Assembly: GCA_037576215.1 (NCBI GenBank) | Contig: JBANDB010000010.1 | Coordinates: 2,294,001 to 2,358,000, forward strand | Reading direction: 5' to 3' | Origin: Armillaria gallica | Taxonomy: Eukaryota > Basidiomycota > Agaricomycetes > Agaricales > Physalacriaceae | DNA: 64,000 bases | In this document: positions 54,365 through 64,000 of the stretch, in pieces | Layout of the letters: each line of letters starts with the position of its first letter | Position numbering within the stretch: position 1 is the stretch's first letter | Program-made: the position numbers and the translations under genes | Notes under the pieces: model-generated | Database searches by the model: none | What the model saw: only the letters and a program-made list of their open reading frames with translations | Told to the model about the DNA's origin: nothing

Positions 54365-55279
54365 TTTCTGTACGTTGCGAGAGCTTTTTGTTTCTTTTCC
54401 AGATCTGAATTTTGAAAGTCGTTATTGTATCATTTGTTGTCCTAACGGTATCGTTGCGTAGGGCGCACGAAAACTCCAGGGAGCTCAGGAGTCAGTACCT
54501 TTCTGCTAACTGACCCATTCCCTGGAGGGCTAATTTTGCTGTGGCAATTGCAAAATCTTTCTGGCGACCTGGGTCCTGTATCTTCGCATTTTTACACATT
54601 GCTTTTTCTATCAGGAGCTACTATACGCATATAATTGTAATAAAAACCACCTCGGTGACCCACCGACCGGCGATCGCACGGTGCAGAATCATGCGAAGTC
54701 GAGACTCGACTCTATTAGTTAGGTGACATATTCGCCTTTCGCTCTTGTTGTGGAACTCCTATTCATCACCATAAGATATCTCATGCACACCGTGGTCAAA
54801 TTAAAGTCAATAATGCGCCAGGAACATCGGCGTGAAATGCGGTTGAAAGACTTTAACACAACACAAGCAGTTGTGGTACACGTAGGCGACGGTCTACATG
54901 GTAATCCAGATATGAGAATGTCACTCAAACGCCCAACCTACAGGTCAACAACAGAAATTTTCGTCATGATACTGAAATGTCCCTGGAGTGAAGATATGCA
55001 GGTTTTCATCTGTTGGTAAGCAACAGGATCAGATTCAGGCCTAGTCTCCAGAGACAAAATACTGTGCTTCTTAGGAATGAGATGGAGAACGAACCCGAGC
55101 GTAAGGACTTCTTCTGACTTCATCAAGACGTCGCTCGTTCGCCTGCAGGAAAACAAAGGGGAACTAAAGCACTCTGTTTCCTTAACGGTAAAGGATGTCC
55201 TCTTATTCAAAGTCTGCTCACATCGTCGCAAAAGTGATTCGGATAGATCGATAGCTTTAATAGAACTAATTGAAATTTG
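54365..55279. other. Intergenic region
   Basis: No supportable gene. A T-run (CTTTTTGTTTCTTTT) just after the tRNA at about 54385 could act as a Pol III terminator. Open frames on both strands at 54723–55231 lack any distinguishing feature. Confidence 0.35.
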
Positions 55280-56002
55280 ATGGTTGATCAGACTTCCATT
55301 TTGTTGGGCACGTCGGGCCCGGGAAGAGAGAAACCCCGATCAGGCAAGCTGATTTTCATGTGGCTGTGCGCATTGTTCCTCTGTTTCTTTACTTTCACTG
55401 CCGCATTTTCTACAATGGTAAATGTCATTAATGAATGGCCCTTTGTGGGTGGACGTGAGACTATTTTGGACCGGCGAATACCCTTTCCCCCTTTTGTCAT
55501 CATTGATACAATCCGAGTCGAAGCACGTTGTCTTGCCACCGACAATAATGCCACCTCGCAGCGATGATCCCTATAAAGACCTCGCCTGAGCGACATTCGC
55601 AGCATTCCGCATAGCCATGTCCACTCCCTTGAACAAGACGGTCGACATTTACGCCTACGAATTCCTCCCCAATCGTGAGTCCTGGGCTTGCTTCATTTAT
55701 CCTCACCTTAACGATGTCTGCGCCCGTTAGGCTCTTGTCGTAAACTGCCGTTTCGCTGTAGCTACCACCACACCAGCTATCCATACCCCAGGCCCGACAG
55801 TGCACGATATCAATTGACAAACCTTCACACGCTCGGGAACGTGTATCATGTGTGGTACTCGGATTCACAACCTGGGACATTCGTGGTCTTCAAGCTGGGG
55901 GACATGACATATAAGGATATCACGGAGAAAGACCTGATGAGGATCGATGCGCTGCTAGACGGCTGTATACTCGGAGATGACTGCCATCACCGAGAAAAAT
56001 GA
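55280..56002 (+). CDS. Unknown membrane-anchored protein, exon model incomplete
   Basis: The first exon, from ATG 55280, encodes a polar N-terminus (MVDQTSILLGTSGPGREKPR), then a transmembrane helix (IFMWLCALFLCFFTFTAAF), then an ectodomain-like stretch. The last part is well supported: 55618–55674 joined over a GTGAGT...TTAG intron to 55734–56002, reading KTVDIYAYEFLPN then LTNLHTLGNVYHVWYSDSQPGTFVVFKL to the stop. Between about 55550 and 55617 the frame is interrupted by stops and I could not find splice sites that join the two parts. Either an intron was missed or the gene is broken. No family is recognised; two separate genes are also possible. Confidence 0.4.
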
Positions 56003-57293
56003 GCGTTGTTCTTTCATTTGTCATTGTTGCTATCATCCGCCTGATTAATTTATTTTTCGACTCTTATCGTGCTGAAAGAGACTGGCAGTGCCCAGCCCAC
56101 CTCCCATGCCATGCCATTCACCTATATGAATTCCAAAAGTGCCAAATGCCAGAATTAGGTGTTAACGAGATGGTATTGCTATTGGCAGATGGCGTGGGGA
56201 CTCCGAGGAGTTCTTGATCGGGTGCGATCGACACTAGGCTTCGATATGATCGCAATTTGTCCCCTCGACATGATGAAAGCTGGAATGCTCCCCTGGTGCC
56301 GTGGTGAGTGAGGGAAAACCTAGGGCAGGAAATCGCCCCTAGAGTGCCACTCTGAACTCGGGTTCAAATTTCTTAAATAAGATGGGCACTGCTGGTAATG
56401 GCCCAGATCCGGTACCCTGAGCATGTTTTGAAGTTATTGTGCCCTAACGGGCGTAGAATGTCGTCAATGATATCGATGAATTTCCAGATGAATCCTGTTT
56501 ACACCTTTCTACCTGCTTGGTGCTAGCTATTAGAGGAAGGGGCGAAAGCCTCGCTCACGACCGTCTCCTTTTCACTTGTCGGATAGTGCAGTGCTTTACT
56601 GAGATCACCGTTCAACTAGCGGATGTTCCAGCTGCCTTCCAAATAATTCCGCTCTTGGACTATATTTCTGTAGTTCCTTACAATATCGGACGTGTACAGA
56701 CGCATCAAAGCCTAAACCTTTAGCATTCCTCTGGACGTCAGTGCAGTCACACAAGGGCCGTCTTTCGGAAAACAAACGGAGTGTAGTACTGTAATGGTAC
56801 AAGTAGCGATGACAACGTCGTCAAGGATACTGCGAGTCTGCATGCGTTTATATATTCATCTTGTTGGAAATAGGACTTATAGTACTGGCTATCGGGAAGG
56901 GGGAACATTCATGTTCGGAATCATCTGTTTTTTGCCTGTCCTACGCTAGTAATCCACTCGTCCTCGGTGTCGGCCACAGCAACTCGTACTGGTCTGGCGC
57001 TTTCTCATCCTCCGGCTCGAGCCTCACCTGTCAGACTGTGCTACTCTCCCCGATTGTCATTCAACCAGTAAGTGTTCCTGCTGCCGCTCCAATCGTCCGG
57101 CTCTCGACCGTATTTCTGTAGTTAGTTACAACATCAGGAGTACACAGATGCCTCAAGGCCTAAGGCTCCGGTATTGTACATCTCATGTTTAATGTTCTCG
57201 TAACCATTGCTGTGGAAATCACGCAAGGTAATACATAAGAAACGGAGCGTAGTACAACAATCTATAATGATACCGATAACAATGACAAGCCGC
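56003..57293. other. Intergenic region with a diverged tandem duplication
   Basis: No gene is called. Two similar segments (about 56620–56850 and 57060–57290) share GTTCC-GCTGCC, TATTTCTGTAGTT, CAGA-GC-TCAA-GCCTAA and GAAACGGAG-GTAGTAC. They lie at the 3' side of the minus-strand gene ending at 57294, and the second may belong to its transcript. Confidence 0.4.
56620..57290. repeat. Diverged tandem duplication (~230 bp, copies ~440 bp apart)
   Basis: Colinear short matches between 56620–56850 and 57060–57290, interrupted by indels. On the minus strand both include a GLGFDASV/GLGLEASV-like reading, hinting at an old duplicated exon. The identity looks like about 60–65%, estimated by eye. Confidence 0.45.
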
Positions 57294-58592
57294 TCACCCA
57301 CCCATCCTCTGAATTTTGCGCCATGATTTGATTGGGCCAGCCGACTGGGAGGTGTCCTCCATAACCACATCTATATCCATGTCCTCCACTTTTGCCGCCT
57401 CCACCTCTGGCATATCCAAAAATCTCTTCAATGGGTCTTGCCAGAAACTCGAGGCGCAGTCCACGTCCGCGATGTCAGGAAAGTTTTCCATTGGGATGAA
57501 CTCTGGCTCAGCATTCTCCGTGGGTATTGGCGTAACACTAGTCCTAGTCGTCCTTAGCATGGCTAGGTCGGCCTCGAGAGCGGCGATGCGACGTTCTTGG
57601 TTTTTGATCTCTTCTGTGCGAGTTTTGAGGAACTGAAGGAGGTCATCATTTGGAGGAGGGGGGTGTGAAATAGAATAATCAGGGGGAGGGACGGCATCAT
57701 TGGGGGGTGTAGGAGGAGGGGTTTCAGCAGGAGGAGCAGGAGGAGGCGGAGCTGTCCAGATTTTTGTCTTCCTCCATTCTTCCAAATAATCCATGGCGCG
57801 CCGGCCCGAAGCGTCTGGTGACGTATCCCAATCCCAGTCCCCGTCACGTTCCCTGAGCCCTTCTAGCCACCTACCCAGCCCTATCCCCTCGTTGATGTCT
57901 TCCTCCAAAAGCTTGAAGCCTTTATGTCCTTTCAAAGCCCAGCGTTTCCAGTCTCCAGGCTATCAGCTAATAAGGAAAAAATAAGCTGAGACGAAACACA
58001 TACCAAACTTCACTGCGTCGTTAGCATATTCCACTTCCCCATACGTCTCATGAAATTCCTTCACGCTATCCGGATCAGACAAGAGGTGATACAAACGATA
58101 CCTCACCAGCAACCTATCAAAAGTCTGGCATCTCCATCCCTTCACCATCCCCCGCCTCATAGCGCTCCTTGCCTCTTCCAAAAATCTATCACACATCCGG
58201 GAGATATGGAGAATCCCGGAATTAAACTGATCCCATTCCCCCGAGCCCAAAACGAGACGAAGGGAGGTCCATTGAAAGTGAGCGGCGAAGAGGAGGGGAA
58301 TGCGGTACCCGCCGGGTATCACGGTCGTTGTTCCGTCTGCAGAGGTGATGGTCACCCACATATTGCGTTTTGGGGGGACGGAGAAGGAGTGCGTGATGAG
58401 GTATTCGACGATCGCAGCCTTAGACATTGTGCTGGCGTCGATGTAGTTGAGCTCAGCGGGGTTCTGCCAGTCGTGGTCAGGAGGGGATTCGACAGGAACT
58501 AGAGCGTCGGTCGGCTCGTCCTTGATGATCTTCACAGATACACGATTCCGTGTCTGGCGCGCCTTTTTCGACTCGTTCGGAGCTCCCGTCAT
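57294..58592 (-). CDS. Unknown 414-aa protein with Pro-rich linker and coiled coil
   Basis: Exon 1 58592–58014 and exon 2 57959–57294 are joined over a 54-nt GTGAAG...GATAG intron and close in frame (1245 nt). A stronger-looking donor GTATGT at 58002 is not used because it shifts the frame. The N-terminus is basic and charged (NESKKARQTRNRVSVKIIKDEP). Then comes a compact domain (MWVTITSADGTTTVIPGGYRIPLLFAAHF), a Trp-rich link (GDWKRWALKGHKGF), a long proline tract (PPPPAPPAETPPPTPP), a coiled coil (LKTRTEEIKNQERRIAALEADLAML) and an acidic end. No family is recognised. The 3' end is uncertain: GGGTGAGC at the stop could be a donor, with a short extra exon near 57230. Confidence 0.6.
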
Positions 58593-61233
58593 CTTTCGTG
58601 CAGTCAGAACATCCGGACTACATGGTACGCTGTATGGTCACCTTTTATTAGGGAACGAACCTACTCGAACATTCTACAGTGAAATTGTATCCCTTGTTTC
58701 TCGTTGAGACCGAAACAAAAGAACCGAAGCAGTACGGAATACTGGGTAGCGACGGTGAGGAGAGGAGAGTATCCGGATATTTCCGTAAATAGCAGGTCAG
58801 TCGGCAAAAGAAAAAGGCCAGAGGAACATTACTTCCGCCATCCTTTCAGAAGAACTTAAGGTATGATTCCTACCACACATATACTGGATACCAAGCTAAG
58901 AAGTAACAAAAAGATCGATCCCACGGCTTGTAGAACGCCGCCCCCTCTGCACGGCATACCAACAGAAAAACAATGGTGATTCTTTGTACAGCGTAAAGGG
59001 AAGTAGATACAAAAGTCACTGTGATGAGGTTACAGGTACGACGTCTGTCGCAGTTGCCAGTGGCTCAACAAGCTCTGAGTACGTTCCGAAATCAAGCGAA
59101 AATTACCTTATGTAAATGTAATTCGTTCAAGCTTTGCTGTGAAAATGCTGTTGATAACTATTCCTTCTGGGCTTATCAACCCAATATCAACAATGATAGT
59201 AAATGTAGAAAATCTTCGCACCACCAACGGCCTTCAACTCAATCTCTTCCAATTACCAGCGGCGACGGAATCAAAGCGTAACCCAATTTTAACCAAATGT
59301 CAAAAGGCCGAAGTCACGAGGCGCGAAAAGAACAGTGGCGTAAAGTTGATAACTATTTGGTTCCTCTTCCCGCTCTGCCCCTATTTTCCTGACCTGCGTC
59401 CACTTGAACAATGCCGTTTTCTTCGACAATCGCAGACCTCGTATCTAGGACAAATTTAGGGAGAGAGTTCTCTACTCGTTGGTCCTACTTGCGGTAGAAA
59501 TAATGCCACCGCTTTTCAATAGCGACTGAACCTTTTCCAAAGCGTTATCGTCGCCTTATCCTTGCATTCAAATGAGCAGTATCAAGTTTCTATTCAGGCG
59601 TCGCTGTCAGATTTCTTTCGGCTATTGATTTGTTCCTCACTCTAGCCTCCTTTGGACAAACGCTCCATATCATACTGGTTGAATACTGCTGGTTCTTCAC
59701 AGCATCAAAAAATGGTGAGATGATCTTTATCGGTGATACGGATTTAGTTGAAGAGGCCATAAAAGGCCTTGGTTTAGGGGGCAGGGGGGCAGGAAAGAAG
59801 GAAGGATATTTTATTAGTCGTCGGTGATCCAATAGGTGAATCGTTTCGCCATTCAAACTTTATACTTCAGGTTTTCATTCTATCCAATTCTCTGCAGATA
59901 GTCCCGAGAATACCGTGGTGACGGGCACGTCAAATAATGTCGATGGGATCTATCAGTCAACTACCTCCGCACTGCGGCGTGATATGCACAACGTACTCAC
60001 GAGATTTTCGTGATCTTTGGGATCACAATGCTTGGATCGTGCCTGTGAACTACCGACGGGACGGGGTCGACGGTGAATGCGTCATATTCCGCCATTGATT
60101 GCCTTTGCGACAGCCGTTGATCATTTCATGCTGGGCCTTGTCCCTTTGATGCAGTTTCCATATTGATATGTCACTGTATAACTCTGATTAGCGCCAGGGA
60201 ATATATCAAAGCCTCACTTCCGAGCCTTGAGTTCGCAGATACCGAGAAAGATCACTCTTACCGTCAGAGTGATGAATTCGCGCCTCGCGTTCGCTGCAAC
60301 AACGTAGGTCTGTCGATGGTCTATTTGGTAATTCACGAAGCGACCATGTTGACACGGATTGGATATTTTCTATTCTGTAAAGTTCGCATGTTCTTGGCGA
60401 CTAAATTCTGATAGCTGATGATACTGCCTTTCTCGAGGCGTAGGAAGATACGGAGGTAAAATCCCCCCGTCGTCAGGTTGTGACTGCAATTAATCCTTAC
60501 GTTGACCTACAGTTAATGTGACCTGCACAGGCTCCAGAGTCTTCGTGCCGCTCCGATTGCCGTCATAACGGATTGGGATGTCATATGGACTCGATACTCA
60601 ATGAATCTGTCAGTTCATTTGATAGCTGCGCTACCTTCCAAGCGCATTCCGGTGATTGAACGATCATTGTCCTCAGTCCAGTGCTCGCACGCATGGTAAC
60701 AGTCCTTTTCTGTCTTCGCTAAAAGCACCTTTTGGATGAAACGTCAGGTAACCCCTTCAAACTGGTGCTCAAGGGCGATACTCTCCCAGGTTCTCAGTGA
60801 TCACCGATCATTCCAATGAGAATTACCTACCTCTGAAGTAGTCATCTCTCTTTCCTTCACTACACATCTGTCTCATATTTCTTCTCGAAGATGCTCCCGT
60901 GGTAAAACTCTGAACGTATACGCCGAATAACCGATGTTGCGGTCTGCTCCCATCACGCGCAGCGGATTCTTCGTGGACTTTCGCAGGACTTCATGTGGTA
61001 CTGCTCCAACTACGTGATTCATATTGTATTGTGCACTGCCGTCATGTTAATTCTAGTTGCTATCGACATAGATTTTGACGCTGAGATATCTATTAAAGAG
61101 GGAAAGCGCGATTCTTCCAGCAATACTTCATTATCTCGACCAGCTGGCTGTCATGTTCTTCACTCTCTTTGGCGTGTATGCCAGTTAATTCCATCCTATG
61201 TGACACTTTCTGACCCAAACAAATACTGACTAG
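58593..61233. other. 2.6 kb without a supportable gene
   Basis: Open frames are short and unsupported. Those at 59139–59459 and 60163–60411 (plus) show hydrophobic stretches but no ATG–splice model. The sequence at 60990–61230 probably includes the promoter and the unresolved first exon of the Gly-rich membrane protein gene. Confidence 0.35.
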
Positions 61234-62641
61234 GCTTTTATCCGCGTTCTTCCTTCAAATCTTCGGTTTCCCCATCACAATCTCGAACGAACGCGTCCCT
61301 CAAGCAAACCAAGAGGGCACGGTTGTGCTAACTCAGGATCCATATTGTTTCTATCTTGCCTCTTTTGAGCCACGCGTCACCCCGGGCAGGGAACGTGAAC
61401 GTCGCTCAGCGGAGAGCCTAGTAGCGGATCCCGAGCCTCCAATTTCATTCGGTATCTCAGGGTACGTTCTAGTAACTTATCATGTACCCAGCCGGTAAAC
61501 AACGATCACTATAGTATACCCCACATCGACACTTTGTGCGGGGAATTAGTTGTCGTTCACGCGACATCGTCCGATGCTCAAGTTTTAAACGAAGGCATTG
61601 GAACAAACAAGATCCTAGCTCGGAGTCCTAACTTCGAAGTCTTGGAGAATCTCAACGATAAGGACTTACTTGAGGACGGCAGGAAAGACATCACGATACG
61701 CACAGATAGTGGAGGCCCTATAATATTGAAGAAGGTTCAAAGTGGCGGAAACACAACCAGCGGTGCCGTTACAATAAATGGTGGGCATGGCAGTACCGCA
61801 ATCAGCGGAAATGCTACAAGCGGGCAAAACGGAACCGCGACTAGTGGAAAAGTCACAATAAACGGTGGGGGGGGCGGATCTGCAGTCAGTGGTGATGCTA
61901 GAAGTGGGGATGGCGGGAATTCGACTAGTGGAAATGCTACCAACGGGGGAAGCGGCGGATCGGCAATCACTGGTGATGCTGCAAGTGGGGATGGTGGGGA
62001 TGCGACCAGTGGAAACGCTATCAACAGTGGAAGCGGCGGATCAGCGATCAGCGGCGATGCTACAGTAAATGGTACAGGTGCAGTCGATGGCGAACCTGTT
62101 AGCTCTGCTGCTGCTACCTCTGTGTAGGTTGAATTCGACTCCTCCGCTAGTACTGTATTGACTACGTCCCCTTAGAGAAATAGCTTCAGCAACTACATCA
62201 CCAAGTACCACCTCGATGCACCCTACAAAGGCGCCGGTAATCATTGGCAGCATCATCGGATCATTGGCCCTGGTAGTAATTCTATTATTACTCGTAATCC
62301 TCTGGCGTAGGCGAAAAAGCAGATCTAGAGACGACAATACTTCTGAAACTGAAGGTCTACCAACGGATTCTAGACCTGGGTCTACCAGAACGCGCACCGT
62401 ATCATCATCATCGGCTTATCCGTCTCCTTTCGAGCCAGTCAGGAGAGGCGGTGATTTACCCTTGCCTTCCGGAGGTAGCTTGCCTCAGACAAGAATGCTC
62501 TCGCCTTCTAGAGGTTCTTACTGGCCGCCAAGAGAGGGGAACCAAAGTCTGGAGCGCGAGAATTTACGGAGGCCGGCGGTGGAGGTGGTGGAAACTACAT
62601 ACGGCACATCACCGCCACCATCATACCTGTCACCTCAGTAG
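61234..62641 (+). CDS. Gly-rich-repeat single-pass membrane protein (5' end unresolved)
   Basis: Supported exons: 61234–61461, 61515–62123 and 62176–62641, all phases closing. The first begins in a hydrophobic run (LLSAFFLQIFGFPITI) that looks like a signal peptide, so the true start is in a short upstream exon; MFFTLFG at 61153–61173 fits in sense, but its donor leaves the frame one base off. Next is an N-terminal domain (VVLTQDPYCFYLASFEP; IPHIDTLCGELVVVHATS), then a Gly/Ser/Asn/Ala repeat region, a TM helix (IIGSIIGSLALVVILLLLVIL), WRRRK and a cytoplasmic tail ending TSPPPSYLS. The tail plan matches the gene at 16729–17744. Many N-x-S/T sites occur in the ectodomain (GNAT, GNTT). No named family is recognised. 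Confidence 0.75.
61735..62090 (+). repeat. 81-bp (27-aa) tandem repeat inside the Gly-rich ectodomain
   Basis: About 3.5 units. Clear units are GSAVSGDARSGDGGNSTSGN, GSAITGDAASGDGGDATSGN and GSAISGDATVNG, each 27 residues apart, with an earlier, more diverged unit (GSTAISGNATSGQNGTATSG). The underlying DNA repeats AGTGGTGATGCT-AGTGGGGATGG. Such GD/SG-rich periodicity suggests a beta-solenoid or extended stalk; that is inference. Confidence 0.85.
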
Positions 62642-62799
62642 GAGAAGACAGGGCGCTTGAGGCGTTCGTCGACGCGGTGCCATTGACTTGGTTGGAGTGA
62701 AATGAAGAGTTACATTGGTATGATTACTCGTAAATACTTCGCGTTTCAGCTATTCGTACCCTGTTGAAATATAGTATGAAATAAACGGCAAACGGCTGC
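62642..62799. other. Convergent 3' flanks
   Basis: 158 bp between the stops of the Gly-rich gene (plus) and the hydrolase (minus); shared terminator space. Confidence 0.5.
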
Positions 62800-63994
62800 C
62801 TACGCAAACTCAATGAAGGCGTCAAGTGCCTTCTCAGGTTCATCCCAATGTATCTACCACCAAGACTATTAGAATATGCGAAAAATGGGGCAGAGGAATA
62901 CATGGCGCACGAAGTGATTTGCCCCAGGAAGGATCTTGTAATCGATTGCCTTAGTACCCTCAGCTTTCTGTTCCTTCTCATCATTTTGCACCGCCCACAA
63001 TGCAGCAAGCGCGAATGCGCATGTCTTATCCCCACATAATACCGATCGTTTCATAGTTGGGAACACCTTGGGGTCGAAGAATGCTTTACGATAAGCCGGC
63101 AAGAGCTGCTTGTAGCATCCAGCCAAGAAGAGCAGGTCTGTTGCAGCATCTTCTCCATGGCGCTGAATGGCCGCAGGCATTCCGTTGTAAAATGAAGGCA
63201 ACCGTGAGGACGAAGCCAGCACCCAGGAGAGTTTGTCAAGATTGCGCTCGGAGAGATTTGCGTGATCGAAATAGGAAGTGCACCACTGCCCGAACGCCGC
63301 TATGCGAAGGTCCTCAGGCACGCTTGGATCTCGAAGGAATGTCCAGTATTGCTCTGGGCTAGGCAACCCTAGTGTAATCGGTCCTGGTTCTACCAGATCT
63401 ACTTAGAACAAGTAGGACCTGAGAAAAGCGCGAGCTCACCATAGAGGATGACAGATCGCATATATCTCTCTAGCCGTTTGCAAATATCTTTAGGCAGCGT
63501 ACCAGTATTTGATATCGCCGCGGAAGCCAAGGCCGTACCAAGTGACCATCCAATAAGCGTGACACCACCGCCGCTCGAGATCGGTGGAAGGTTGAATTTC
63601 TGTATGAACGTATCGATGAAGATGGCAACCTCATGCCCACGTGCCTCGATGAAGGCCATTTGTTGAGCATCATCTGTACCTGCGGCTTTCAAAACACCGA
63701 GCTCTTCCACAGAGAATGGGGTGGAACCGGGGAACGGGCGTCTGTCGAGGGCCACGAATCGGACCCCCTTGCTGGGTGCAAGGTCTATCAGCTTTTGGAA
63801 GATTTCTAAGTGTGTGGCGTAAATACCTAAGAAACAGGTCCTTCAGCAAATAAAGAGCGGTGCGAACCTTTACTGAAAATCATCCCATGAATAGCAAATA
63901 TAGTGATGTATGACGATTGGGTTGGAGCGCCGCTGTCGATGTAGGATAGCTCGACCCCGGTCGAGGGGTTGACTACGATGGATGCAAATGCCAT
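62800..63994 (-). CDS. Alpha/beta-hydrolase-fold protein, 351 aa, intact
   Basis: Exons 63994–63868, 63826–63440, 63398–62911 and 62853–62800 give 1056 nt with all phases closed; the ATG is six bases from the window edge. Features: VELSYIDSGAP start; IFAIHGMIFS, the oxyanion-hole-like HG; VRFVALDRRPFPGS; the nucleophile elbow TLIGWSLGTALA with Ser at ~145; a cap region; the late acidic strand KTCAFALAALWAV; and the catalytic His in LPGANHFIHWDEPEKALDAF near the end. This fits soluble serine hydrolases or esterases of the AB-hydrolase_1 type. Substrate unknown. The last intron is placed to end at GGTAG (62854) because it yields the conserved H-x-DEPE end. Confidence 0.9.
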
Positions 63995-64000
63995 GATAGC

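Noticed and set aside
61737..62024. Minus-strand Pro-rich frame (SPPSPLAASPV repeats)
   Set aside because: Antisense shadow of the Gly-rich repeat.
1..64000. CRISPR array, bacterial operon or phage features
   Set aside because: Spliced eukaryotic genes throughout; the short-repeat arrays have no unique spacers of constant length and belong to a transposon.

Overview
The window reads as genomic DNA of a filamentous basidiomycete, most likely an agaricomycete. Genes are broken by many short GT–AG introns (about 40–70 nt, with CTNAC-like branch points). The protein families seen are typical of that group: KDZ transposase, HET-domain, F-box-like/LRR clusters, MYND-finger proteins, cytochrome P450s, RTA1-like, and a protein-kinase-like family. 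No species can be named from the sequence alone. The exon models below are my own; each was checked for reading-frame closure across every junction, and places where a frame does not close are stated.

Layout. 1–6.73 kb: 3' part of a Ty3/gypsy LTR retrotransposon (pol, then 3.3 kb holding an 84-bp tandem repeat, two short membrane-anchored ORFs and an antisense ORF, then an LTR-like block with a TATA box). 6.96–7.70 kb: a four-exon unknown gene. 7.9–13.57 kb: a KDZ (Kyakuja-Dileera-Zisupton) DNA transposon. It is bounded by two arrays of short repeats that share an 18-bp core in opposite orientation, and it carries a 10-exon transposase gene with one nonsense codon plus two small passenger genes. 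14.3–20.8 kb: a P450 relic, a Ser/Thr-rich membrane protein and an intact 11-exon P450. 22.6–28.7 kb: an unknown leucine-rich gene, one copy of a 1.4-kb segmental duplication and a HET-domain gene. 31.5–36.3 kb: a tandem array of three F-box-like paralogues, the first decayed. 36.9–38.25 kb: the second copy of the duplication. 38.6–45.7 kb: a protein-kinase-like gene, then two convergent MYND-finger paralogues with a third fragment between them. 46.6–49.8 kb: a P450 pseudogene and a LINE relic. 52.6–54.4 kb: an RTA1-like gene and an intron-containing tRNA-Asn. 55.3–58.6 kb: two unknown genes. 61.2–62.6 kb: a Gly-rich-repeat membrane protein. 62.8–64.0 kb: an alpha/beta hydrolase.

This is an accessory, repeat-rich region rather than a pathway cluster. 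Two threads stand out. The first is the KDZ unit, with its inverted subterminal arrays and passenger genes. The second is a pattern of young inactivation: three otherwise open frames (KDZ transposase, second P450, LINE) are each stopped by a TGA where CGA (Arg) is expected, the P450 also has an AT in place of a GT splice donor, and the kinase-like and one MYND gene each lack one base at a homopolymer. The second group could be decay or sequencing error; the CGA-to-TGA group looks like CpG deamination.
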